Source: Burhinus oedicnemus
Lineage: Eukaryota > Chordata > Aves > Charadriiformes > Burhinidae
Reading direction: 5' to 3'
Assembly (NCBI GenBank): GCA_008921705.1
Contig: VFFE01008918.1
Coordinates: 2,075,028-2,139,027, forward strand
Length of the DNA stretch: 64,000 nt
The notes under the pieces are model-generated. The model was given only the letters and a program-made list of their open reading frames with translations. It searched no databases and was not told where the DNA came from. The first letter of the stretch is position 1, and every line of letters begins with the position of its first letter. The position numbers and the translations under genes were made by a program. Shown here one piece after another: positions 1-10,504 of this stretch.

Positions 1-13
1 TATAAACTTTTTC

Positions 14-42
<29 letters not shown>
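14..42. repeat. poly(A) tract, 29 A
   Basis: An uninterrupted run of 29 A begins at base 14. No retroposon body can be seen before it because the window starts only 13 bases upstream. It could be a simple homopolymer or the tail of an insertion lying outside the window. Confidence 0.95.
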
Positions 43-44
<2 letters not shown>

Positions 45-1267
45 TGGTTGCATCTTCCTCCTGGTTTGTACAGCTTAAGAGGAGAGAGAGATGAAGATGC
101 ACTGAGGGTAGCACACTATTGAATTCTGCTGATTTGGTTTCACTTATGGACTTCAGATATTAAATGCAAATATTTGCTGAAGCCTGCAGATGTGTGCTTC
201 TGATACGTTACATACAGAAAATGAAGAAGTTGAAAGAAGTTGTATTATATACTTTTTAAAAGTTGCTGTGCACAGTTGCTTTTTGACTTCCCAGAGTAAG
301 CTGTTTTATCCCCTGGCCCCTCTTCCACCGACAAAAATTCCCTTACAGGGAGTCGCTAGTGAGCTGCTCACTCCATTTTTCTTTTGATCGACTCTGAGTT
401 GAAGGGCCCCATATCACCCCAGTGCTCAGCTGACATGCAGATAGGGCGTGCGCTGAGACTAAGGAAGCGTTTCCTCATTTTGTAATTCAAGTTAAATTTC
501 TTAAATTAATTTCAGAAACTTATCGTCCGTCTAATGAAACAAAAAAGATCAGAGGGTACAAGGAGGACTAGTAAGAAATCCCTTGAATTATGATAAACTA
601 TAATTAATAATTGAAACAATTTTGTTTTCTGGAATTTTTTTTTCAGAATATGCACTCCCAATGAATAAAATTGGTTTTTGGTATTCCAAAAATGTAGTCA
701 GACTGAAAGCATCAGAGAATATCACAGTTCCCAAATTGCTGACTGACTTCTTTCTTTTCTTACTACAAAGCTAAACCAAACAGCTTTAGGTGGCATTACC
801 ACACATTTTAAAGAAATATGGTCAATTGTTAGGCTACAGGTCTTCTCTCAAGCACTTTCCTCTTTGATTTTCTTACTGCAGAAAAGCTGTAAAGTGTCAG
901 TGTCAGGAAATATGGTACACATAAGACTTCCCTGTGCATAGATCTCAGAAGAATCTGGATCTTGAAAATACTTGTAAGAACTTCCTGCCTTTGGAGAATT
1001 TTATTCTGTTTGGTCATTAAACTTAGTGATGCCAAAACCAATCTTTTCTTTCTGCATTGATTTCCATATGGAACTTTGCTTTACCAGTTGCTGATTGAAG
1101 CATGAATGTTCTCTTTTCTTCATTCTGTTCTCTCCTATCTATTTGCTCCAAAGCTATGATACCAATGTTAATTTTTTTATGCTCCTGTTGTTCAGATAGT
1201 TCAGTTTTAACTCAATTTTATCCATCTTTCTTCCCCATGATGCTGTTTATTCCTTGTTGTCATTTTT

Positions 1268-1303
1268 TATATTTATATATTATATATATTTTATATATAT
1301 TTA
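1268..1303. repeat. TA-rich low-complexity tract
   Basis: About 36 bases made almost only of T and A in TATAT units. It is a degenerate AT microsatellite with no other signal around it. Confidence 0.8.
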
Positions 1304-3515
1304 GTTAGATTAAGGTTTTTTACAAGGTTGGCTAAATGATGACTTATAGCAAGCCAGTTTGTCTTTGTCTATCAAAGTTTATGTACTGGTGATCTGGATC
1401 AATCCTATGTGGTTGTCCATCTATGTTTTTCACTGATCCTGTATATCTGTGAGGTGAGTGAGACTATTATATTCCTATACTTGTCATACACATGTAATTG
1501 TCACTGCAGGTAAATAATAAAAGGTCAGTTCCTTGCTGACCTACAGTTTGAAACAGGCTAGAAAGAGGTATTTCATAAAGAAGACGGAGAGTTAGTTTTA
1601 TATGAAAGTAGTGTCATACACCAAACAACTAGGTGTTTGGGTGCTCAGTTCAAATCAATAATTTTTCTGGGTCTAGCTGAAATAGCCTACAGCACATCAC
1701 AGCTTCTGTGTCCATTTCTGTTAAATGGTGTTCAGGTGAACGTAGACTCCTAGCACCTGTGATAGTAAATATGTAACATTTTCTCTGCTGCCTTTAACCA
1801 AATCCAAAGAAATAATTGATGAATATAATCAATAATGTTTTGGTTTATGTAAAATGATGCATAGCTTGGGCTTGAAATAAGAAAGGGAAGAGGGGCTTGA
1901 AAAAGGGCACTCCTAAGAAGTCATTTGTTATGAAATTAAGTTTAGATAATTCATGTATGTTTCTAAAAGCCAAGTGTATATACACTACCTTTTCTTTTTA
2001 CTGTCTTTTTTGCCTGTAGTGGCATATACAGTGGCAGACATTTTCTCTTTTCTAGTTTAAGAAGATCAACAGAAGAAAAAAGTATACGTCTGTGCATATT
2101 CACATGCACACACCCCTTAATTCTTGAGTTTAGAAGAAATATTTCTAGCAGCTGATAAGTATGGTTACTTTTAACCCATTCAATATTTATTCCTCTTTAT
2201 TTGAGTATGGTGGCATAAATTGAAGTTATGAGTTAAATTGATCCACTAAGTAATTTAGTTTAATTATTAAATTTGATTCAATATTTAATTTGGTTTAATA
2301 AAAGTGGGCTTCCATAAATGTATGCATTTAACTGATATATATTGGTACTGTATAATTTTGAATAGATTAAATATTTAATAGATAACACTTTTTTGAATTA
2401 TTCAGTATGCAGACTAGATAACTGATCTACTCTTTCAAAATAGTGGAAATACAAATGACACATTATAATAATAACATATTTCCAACCAAGAATGTGTATA
2501 AAACACATCAAACACATTGTTGGTTCATTGCCAGTCAAGCAAACCAATCTTTGCTTAATGGAACCGACCATTGAGAATTCATCAAGAAAGCTCCCAGAGC
2601 TACTGTAACTCTAATATAGCTCACAAAAACTAGACTATTAGAATATGCAGAATACTGTGGTGACAAAATGATTTTGAAAATGACTATAGCAATATAATTT
2701 TCCTCTGCCTTTTGTGAACAGCTAAATGTTCAAAAGATTTGTAGCTAATGGTGGTTTAGTATTCTGGATCAGATTCAAAGAGTGGAATACTCAGAGTCAC
2801 AGTTAAATTCTCTAATCAAAATATATATTTTATGTTGATGTTGCATCATAACAAAACTTCAGAAAATGAGACATAATTTAGGTGAACTTCAACACTCATT
2901 TAATTTCAGATGTATGTGACATCAACTGAAATAAATGGGACAGTACTTAGCCGATGCTTAAATTTTTACAAAGAATATGAACGTTTATAAGCATACGATT
3001 GTGCTGAAAGATTTTGTTGAATCAGTGAATGTGCTTCAAAAATCATATATCATATAAGCATCCATCTCCTTGCTTGCCAGAAGACCTGATTTGCATTACT
3101 GTCTGAAAATATCTTATTTGACTGCCTGTGCAGACTGCTAGGCAGCTCTTGTGATCCTGTTTACGGTACGGCTGTACAAATGCTTGTGCCAGCAAAACTG
3201 ATGGAGCAGCAGGGTGATGCCTGGAGACAAGAAAGAGTTGGTAGCATTGTCAGATGTGGAGCCAGCCTCTGCGACAACGAAACTGCATCGTAATGGGGGG
3301 AGAGTCAACTTTTTAATCTGAAGAAAAGAGAAGTAGAAACTAACCAAGATATTAAAGCTGGTACAGAATATTCTTATTGTTAAAGACAAACTTAAGAATG
3401 TATTTGGTTCGCTTATCTACTGTAAATCTGCTTCCTCTTTCAGGTAAATGCTCTTTTATCCATGTCCAGTAGTAAAAACAATGCATTCCTTATCCGCAGT
3501 GAATGAAGCTTTTGC

Positions 3516-3640
3516 AGGCGATGTAAGAGGTACCAGGTCTCAGCCCTCTGCTGTGCAAAGCCCTGGGGGGGGCGAGGTCTGCCTCCCTGCCGGCTGCCTG
3601 CTCTCCTTTGTACGTTGGCATCACGGGGCTCAGGAAAGGA
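3516..3640. other. short GC-rich patch
   Basis: Bases 3541-3600 hold 44 G or C out of 60 by my count, far above the AT-rich flanks, including a run of eight G. The plus strand is open from 3448 to 3669, but the product resembles nothing I know. It could be a fragment of an old GC-rich repeat, a small regulatory element or chance. I cannot separate these. Confidence 0.4.
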
Positions 3641-5289
3641 AAACCTTTGATTCTCAGGGAAATTTTTAAGTCATGAAAAGAAAAGGAGTATGAATATGAC
3701 CAGATTAATTCCTCCTTCGGTTAGAAGTTATGGAAATGAAGTGCATGTTCTCTTTGTAAAAAGGTACTTTCTAAAGCACAGTCAATCTATTTCTACTATC
3801 AATAAAAATAGTAATAAAGGTTCTTCAGCACACACAAAACCAATTAAATCTGTGGAATTTCACATGAAGTACAGGTGGCCACTGTGAAAATCTTTGTAGG
3901 AATGTAACCTTAGTAACTAAATCAAAATAATAATATGCATAAATAAGAAACATCTATTGATAAATCAATGTTCACTTTATTTTGTTGTGATTAGAACACT
4001 TTTCTCCATACATTTTTGTAATAACAAAATGGGTTTAGGTAAGACTTTTGATGACTTTAAGAGATTATTCTTGGCTTTAAAGTATTTGAGTTTGTAAATA
4101 ATCTGATAGAAAGTTATAAACGGTGTAGTGGAAAAAGGAGATATTTTGCGGCTACTATAAAGCAGCAGCAAATGTTGTTACAAGAAAAAAGCTAGGGAAC
4201 TTGTTCAAGTTTCAAAAATATTTTAAAAATGGATTGTTAAAGGAATGCGAAAAATTTGATTTGTTCTTGTTATTTTATTTGTTATGCAATGGGAAAAGAA
4301 ATGTTACCCCTGTCAGATCAAACAGCCTTGTCAAAATGAAATAAGGACAGATCCATTCTTTGAATCAGAATTCAATCAGACTCTGAAAACAAAATGCTTT
4401 CCTCATCTAAGACTCATTTTTCAGACAACTGTTGCTAAGAAAATACTGATTTTAATACTAATGACCAAAATCAAATACCTTTCCATTATAGAAATCTAAT
4501 AATTTTGTAACTGCATAGTAAGTGACAAAGTCCATTTTCAAAAGTTTTGTCGTTAATATTTCAGTTCCTGAGAAGAAACAAAAATGAAACTATAAAAATA
4601 ATCAGCCTATTATATGAAACTTAAGCAACAGATATTTTTGGGGAAATGTGCAGAACTAAAATAAAAATTAAATGCAAACATTAACTCTTAAAGTTTGATT
4701 CTCTTTCCTTCTGTCATCAAGATAATGAAGAATTACCAAGATATATACAATCTAAAAAGTTCAATTAAGTTTCAGTTTCTTCCTGAATTTGAATGAATGA
4801 GCATATTGAAAGACTGAAAGTAATTTTATTAACAAAAGGAAGAATAAATTTGAAATTGTTGAAAATTTGTCTACAAAGTACAGCCAGAAAATGCTCAGAA
4901 TAACATCAAAGGTCATGGACTTCCCCACTCTGATATGACATAAGAAATGATTCTTACTGTAGCCTTTTCCATGTTAGGACATGACTCGGTTGTATTCAGA
5001 ACCATAATTTACACTATAAAAATGTGGAGCTTATTGCACTGTTTGCACTCGACAGGAGCATATTAGAATAAAAATATTTGTATAATCTTACATCCCTTTC
5101 TAGCATGCCTAATGAAATTTTTGGATGTTCAGAAATCCTAATCCCCACAGTAGCCTCTGGGAATCCCTAAGTGTTTGCATCATGATGTGAAAAGTGCTGT
5201 CCCACCCCAAATTTTCAAATGTTTCTCAAGAACCCGAAAGGAAGAGAAATGGATGTGAGAGAAGGGGGAAGAAAGCAGAGACCAGTGGA

Positions 5290-5530
5290 TGATATGCAGG
5301 CTATGTTAATTTCATTTTGCGAGTCATTTGCAATTTCATGCTTTCACTGAATTTTAAATTGCATCAAATCACAAACCTGCAGCTAATACCAGCAGTTATG
5401 GCTTTCGGTCGGGATAATCTAAACCAGCTGAAAAATGGTATTGGGTAAGATAGTGTGTACGAAAGTGCCTCAGTCAGATTTCTACACTTGCATTGATTAG
5501 AAGCTTTAGCCAGAGCCCCTTAGTGCACAC
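5290..5530. promoter_or_regulatory. candidate conserved noncoding element
   Basis: The block is complex, with no repeats. It has several homeodomain/POU-like AT cores (ATTTGCAA near 5326, TAAATTGCAT near 5355) mixed with E-box-like CAGCTG near 5427 and retained CpG (TTTCGGTCGGG near 5403). This mix is typical of vertebrate developmental enhancers. That is inference from texture only, with no alignment behind it. Confidence 0.22.
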
Positions 5531-5640
5531 TGTCCATCGAAGTGAGGGTTAGTCACCAAGCGCAGAAGGCATGTCATATAAAGATTGAGAGGGAGTTAGC
5601 ATTTATCTGCTAACATGACCTTTTCTATCTCATCCACCAG

Positions 5641-5698
5641 TGGGAAAAAATAGGGAAAATGAAGGAGGGGGGAGGGGAGGGAAGAAAAAAGGAAAAAG
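5641..5698. repeat. purine-rich tract
   Basis: A nearly pure A/G stretch with G-runs (GGAGGGG-type) on the plus strand. It is low complexity. Overlapping open frames are composition effects. Confidence 0.75.
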
Positions 5699-5810
5699 AT
5701 GACAAGAAAACCTTGAGAATGGATCTCTCTTTTTAACAGAACCCTTCTGTTAAGGTTTTTTAAGCATCTGGGCCAGATTTCATATAAGCCACACTCCTAA
5801 TTGTTGCGTG

Positions 5811-5840
5811 CATGCACACACATGCACACACACTCACACA
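5811..5840. repeat. degenerate CA-rich microsatellite
   Basis: Interrupted CA repeats with GCATGCAC-type interruptions. The tract is short and imperfect. Confidence 0.8.
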
Positions 5841-5929
5841 AATTAAAAACATGAAGTGTAAAGAAAGAGGAAAAATTGCATGGAGAAAAAAATATCCATA
5901 ATTTTGGACGAAACTCATGTCAGTGTAAG

Positions 5930-6330
5930 AGTGTGCTGGCAGTGTGCTGAAACAGTCGTTAATGAAAAAATGATTTAGCTTTTATATTAACTTCATAAAC
6001 CTTCTTTACACAAAGTCTGAAATAGGCCAGCGTATCAGCAATGTTAATGTTCCGTTAGTTTAATTCTTTGCTAATAGATTAATTCAATTTATGACAAAAG
6101 AAACATTTAACTGTCCAGTTTTGTTTGCCTTAAATCTATATAAACTTGAAATACAGTCTCTTTGACAAATGAGGTTACTAGAAACTAAATGGAAAATCTT
6201 ATTTGCCACCACAGTGGTGACATGAAGAATTGCAGCCTTTAGCTCAGGGCTACTAAGCTCTTAATAATGAGAGAAAGGTACTCCATCTTCACCTATAGCC
6301 ACAATTACAATGAACAAAAATAGCTGCCAA
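5930..6330. promoter_or_regulatory. candidate conserved noncoding element, homeobox-like motifs
   Basis: AT-rich but complex sequence dense in TTAAT/ATTAA homeodomain cores (several between 5958 and 6100) and lacking simple repeats. It continues into a mixed-composition stretch at 6190-6330. It looks like slowly evolving regulatory DNA. The call is inference, because homeodomain cores also arise by chance in AT-rich DNA. Confidence 0.18.
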
Positions 6331-6459
6331 GGCTTCTACAGAAAATATTCATGACAATATGAAAAATATTGATTTTAAAAGCCAAGAAATGAAATATCTT
6401 CTAAAGTGTTCCATTCAATCTAGTTATTATTTTCCAAAAGAAACTGAGGAGACCACAAA

Positions 6460-6508
6460 GCATTTTGCAGAAATCCTACATTATCTGCATTTTGCAGAAA
6501 TCCTACAT
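6460..6508 (+). repeat. 22-bp direct duplication
   Basis: A 22-base word starting GCATTTTGCAGAAATCC occurs perfectly at 6460-6481 and again at 6487-6508, separated by five bases. The perfect identity implies a recent tandem duplication. No gene is affected. Confidence 0.95.
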
Positions 6509-6509
6509 A

Positions 6510-7229
6510 AATCCTCCTAGAAACAGCATGAACAAGCAATCCCAAACACTCCATAAATTAATGCAGCTCTTGAGCGATCAGGTCATATGCAAAATGTGCA
6601 CCCTGACCTGGAATTATGTTTGAACATTGAACCCTGATCCATTCTTCTTTCCTCCCCCCCTGCCCTTTTTTTTTTTTTTGTTCTACCCTAAATAAAAATT
6701 GAGAGAAACGTCTGTATATGTGTGACCCCCGGGTAAGGGATGGCACAGCCTGTTGCTCTGAGCTGCAGAGTGTATCACACAGTGGCACTGCATCCCGAGT
6801 CTGAGCTCTTACGGCCATTGCATGTTGGATTTGCAATGTGCTTCTGAGCCATCGTACGTGTCAGATGGGATGGCAAAGCTCACTGCTCCGAGTCTCCATG
6901 CATTTCTCCTGATCAGAACAGTTCTTTCTGTCCTTCCTGCTCTAGAGCAGTGTGTCTGTTTGGTCCACAAACACAGAAAAGAATGGCTTAATTTTGAAGA
7001 GAATACTGCTTTTATTGGAAAGTGGGAAAAATAGTGGCCAGGGAAACATGCTATATAATCTCAGATGTTACAAATCCTTTTTGTTACCTAACCATACTTT
7101 TCAATTTTAACTTTGATAGTAGTAAAATTTTGAAAGGCATCTAGGTACCTCTTTTCCACTGAAAACACTGGTAGATAATAAATATCTTTAACAATCTAAG
7201 TCTATGTAGTTTCAGAGCCTAAGCTTTCA
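6510..7229. other. noncoding stretch with homopolymer runs
   Basis: No recognised gene. A C-run followed by a long T-run lies at about 6652-6679. Two small open frames on opposite strands (6558-6836 and 6822-7034) are not recognisable as proteins. Confidence 0.5.
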
Positions 7230-7366
7230 TTTTGAAAAGGGACTTAGCAGCCAAATGTTAAAAGCATTTAAGTTGGGAGTATAAAGGTGTAGACAGGTAC
7301 TCTAATGAGATTTTCAAAGTGACTAACTCCCACTGAAATCAATCTAGCCTAAGTCCCTTTGGCTTT
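7230..7366. repeat. foldback repeat, likely ancient MITE-like or SINE-like element
   Basis: A perfect 12-base inverted repeat, AAAGGGACTTAG at 7236-7247 and its complement at 7349-7360, encloses about 100 bases. The interior includes CTAACTCCCACTGAAATCAA. From memory, this resembles a palindromic sauropsid repeat built around variants of 'GGGACTTAG' and 'CCATTGAAAGTCAATGG'. The inverted repeat is seen directly. The family assignment is recollection, and I cannot name the family. Confidence 0.45.
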
Positions 7367-7369
7367 CAG

Positions 7370-9410
7370 CAGGATTAATGAGCCTCTGTAAGTAAAATTC
7401 TTTTGGAAATGGTGCTTCTGTAGTTTCAAAAATCTTACTGGTGCTTACTAAACTACAGTGCTATTATTTTACTGTACAGTTTTTAGCTTGATGTATATCG
7501 TTGTTTGATATCTTCTTGCCTACATTAGCCAGAAATACAGTTTCGGTCATCTCCAAATTGTTCATCTGTTTGAACCAAATTAAGCCAGGGCTCAGTTCTC
7601 AAGAAACCAATAGTACTGCGTGTAGCTTAGCCCATAGCTCACATCTTAGAAAAATGATGAGCCGAGTTCACATCCTTCCCCTGCTGAGAGCATCTGAATA
7701 CATGGGTCTCAATTTCATAATGTGTTCTACCAAACTTGAGGATCACTGACATACTGTTTGATTACCACATACTTGGTACATGGTATAACAAGAGGAACCA
7801 ATAGAAAAAATATTTTGGAAGTCACTGTACCTGGCAATTAAAATTATCTCTTACAGCGTGAGAGATTAAAGTTGAAGCCCACACTATTTTCTTTTTTATT
7901 CCAGACTGGAGTAGATTTACTAGAAGGAATATAAGCTGGGGCTGCCTAAGTGACATCTTTTAAATAGACTGATGACTATCCTCTCAATCTCCCTGAATGG
8001 CACCTTTATCTCACACATTCCAAGCCTTGCCTACAGCTACCTTGAGAGCAAGTCAGTGGGATTCATCCCACAGGATCTGAGATTCATCCCACTAGACTTA
8101 ATCATGTATGTTTATATTTATATACATACACATATGCATACATATATATGCATACATACGCATGTCCAAAACAGCGAGGTAAATCATGGTTTAATTACTT
8201 CTTCATTGTGTACTAGCTAGGTGATGGAAGCTCAAGCTAAAAGTTACTGTTACCCTGTGTCTCCTCATCTTGTAACCTTCTGGTGCCCAAACCATGTCAT
8301 TCCCATGAAAAGAGATGCAGGTCCATGCCAGATGTGTCTCTCTCGATATGCTGAAATAGGGGCCTCCCCAAACCATCTTCGGTGTGGCATCTGCTTAGCT
8401 TGATTTATTTAAATAGTCATTGAAGGAAAGACAGACAATGACTAGTTAGTAAATTTAATTCAGAAATGAACTTCTGGGTTCCCATGGCAGTTTAATCATT
8501 TATACAAAATGATACAGCTTCATTGGGAGTGAGTGTGAAAAATTATGTCAGAATACTTAAGTCAGATAGTCCTTCTTGATTTTTTTTTTTTAAATAGATG
8601 CCCAAGTTAAGTTTTTTGTGTTAATTGAAAGACATGTGGGTTTTTGACCCTTTTAAGTGAGGAAAGAAAAGTGAGGAACAGATTGATGTATTTTTTTCTC
8701 TTCTTTTGTTTGCCACACTGGCTAGAATAAAATAGTAATTTAAAAAAGGGTTATTCTCATATTTCTGGTTACTAGTTCCTGGGCCATGGAAATGGCAAAC
8801 AGATTAGTGGGTAAGGAAAACCAATCTTTGGGTGGGGGAGGGGGCCAAAAGGAAAAATATTGACTAATGTACAAAAAATAAAAATTTCTTGTCTATCTTT
8901 GTAGATGTTTTACCCTGTTAATTTCAGGATGGGTAGCAGTCTCCTGTTATAAGCAGGACAGTAGAATTTAACAGAATATGCATAATTATTGGTGATGATA
9001 CTGCGAACTCTTTAAAGTGGCATTGAGCTTTCTGGGATGTTTTAGAAAAGTACTATAATGCCAAAAAATAAATGTCTGTAATGGTAGCTTTAGAGTTACA
9101 GAACAAGAAAAGCTATCCTGTCAAGCAAAGACCAAGTGAAGTGTGGTACTTTTAGGACTCTATTTGGTATCTTTTGAAAAACAGTAAGTCTGTTTTAACT
9201 GAAACAGGTATTTTATTTTTAAACCCCTTTCAATTCACGCTAATTGAACCAGGTACATAATTTTTTCTTCCAATATCAGATTCATGTATCTGAATCAAAA
9301 ACTGTAAGTGACAAAGAATTACGTTAAGCGCATTGTTGTTAAAGCAGTACTTTTTGTTGCATTCATTCCAGGTAACACTAGAAAAATGCTTTATGCCTTT
9401 TTCATCTGTT
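7370..9410. other. noncoding DNA, no gene recognised
   Basis: Ordinary AT-rich sequence with short homopolymers. A CATA/TATG-rich patch near 8.1 kb is listed separately. Open frames at 7501-7749, 7972-8220 and 8221-8403 match no protein I know. Confidence 0.55.
8101..8163. repeat. degenerate TA/CATA microsatellite
   Basis: Alternating purine-pyrimidine repeats (TATA, CATA, ATGCATACAT units) run for about 60 bases. The tract is imperfect. Confidence 0.85.
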
Positions 9411-9416
9411 TGCTTG

Positions 9417-9466
9417 TTTGTTTGTTTGTTTGTTTGTTTGTTTGTTTGTTTGTTTGTTTGTTTGTT

Positions 9467-9508
<42 letters not shown>
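9417..9508 (+). repeat. compound microsatellite (TTTG)12(TTTC)11
   Basis: Twelve perfect TTTG units at 9417-9464 change abruptly into eleven perfect TTTC units at 9465-9508. The perfect units suggest a length-variable locus. Both open frames across it simply translate the repeat. Confidence 0.97.
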
Positions 9509-9510
<2 letters not shown>

Positions 9511-9776
9511 TTTCTCCTCAAATGTTCAGTGAGTTGAATTCTGTCTTAAAGAAAAGTCTTATACAAAGCTTGTATAGAAAAAATACCCAGGACACATATG
9601 GCATGTAGGCTATGCACAGCACTTCTGCCACAGAATGGATTTTATTCTTGTTGAATATTGAAAGACAATGATTTTTGTATTAACTCCATTACCATATGAA
9701 TGTGTATCGGGGCAAAGCTATGGGCAGATGCTCTGGAGACAATAGGAAGTTAATGGACCTTATCTTTAGTTTATGT

Positions 9777-10095
9777 CAAATACTGTAGCTCCACCAAAAT
9801 CAATACGATTTTACTGCCTTTTGCCAGCTGTGGGTCTGGTGCCAGGACTCAGCCTTGAGGAATGTCACGCGTGATGCAGCGTCAGGAACTGCACTGCTGG
9901 AAACAGTAAGCCTCACCCTGCACTTTTTTATTCAGGATGCAAGATACACAATTTTCACCCTATGTCATCTTTTGAACTCAACAGGATATGGGGCATGAAA
10001 ATGGTAGGGATTACAGAATTGGCTTTTGAGATAATATGTCTTTCTTTGTGGTTGGACCCAAATCCCATTCCTGCTGAAGTCAATGAACATTTATA
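9777..10095. repeat. possible traces of an ancient palindromic repeat
   Basis: Two short pieces, CTCCACCAAAATCAATACG at about 9791 and CCTGCTGAAGTCAATGAAC at about 10071, contain degenerate versions of the 'CACTGAAGTCAATGG' core I recall from old sauropsid palindromic repeats. The pieces are diverged and the boundaries are guesses. They could be unrelated sequence. Confidence 0.22.
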
Positions 10096-10484
10096 GTAAA
10101 GCAGTTTCACAATTTTAGCTTCAGTTTTACAAGTCTTTGTGTTTTATTGGCTTTTTTTGAAGCTCCAGATCCTCTGATTACTTGTCAGTCTCAACCTCTA
10201 TTCAAAACCAGCATGTTTTAATTTGTCATTTAGTCCCTAAAGACTTGAGTCTGTAAAAGCAAATATAAATAATTCCTTTAAAAAACTTTCATGATTTTAA
10301 ACTGAACTTGGGAGTTAGGGAGCTTGAGTCGTGATTTGGTAATTATTTGGGATTGGCATTTTCTCTCAGGCTGATCCCCTGATATGACAAATAGCACGTT
10401 GAATACAGCTGCATCAGGAGGACCCAGAAGGTATTGCCTTTCAGCTGCACAGGCATAATTCACCGGGCTTCCTGATGTGCCTGA

Positions 10485-10504
10485 GTGTGTGTGTGTGTGT
10501 GTGT
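10485..10504. repeat. (GT)10 microsatellite
   Basis: Ten perfect GT dinucleotides. Confidence 0.95.

Larger units (their letters stand above)
43..5285. other. AT-rich noncoding DNA, no gene recognised
   Basis: I see no recognisable exon, repeat family or RNA gene here. Open frames are all under about 85 codons and match nothing I know. The stretch includes a TA-rich low-complexity patch near 1.27-1.30 kb and a GC-rich patch near 3.5-3.6 kb, listed separately. Composition fits intergenic or intronic avian DNA. Confidence 0.6.

Noticed and set aside
9308..9608. Two overlapping plus-strand frames of 74 and 91 codons
   Set aside because: Most of each product is a direct translation of the TTTG/TTTC microsatellite.
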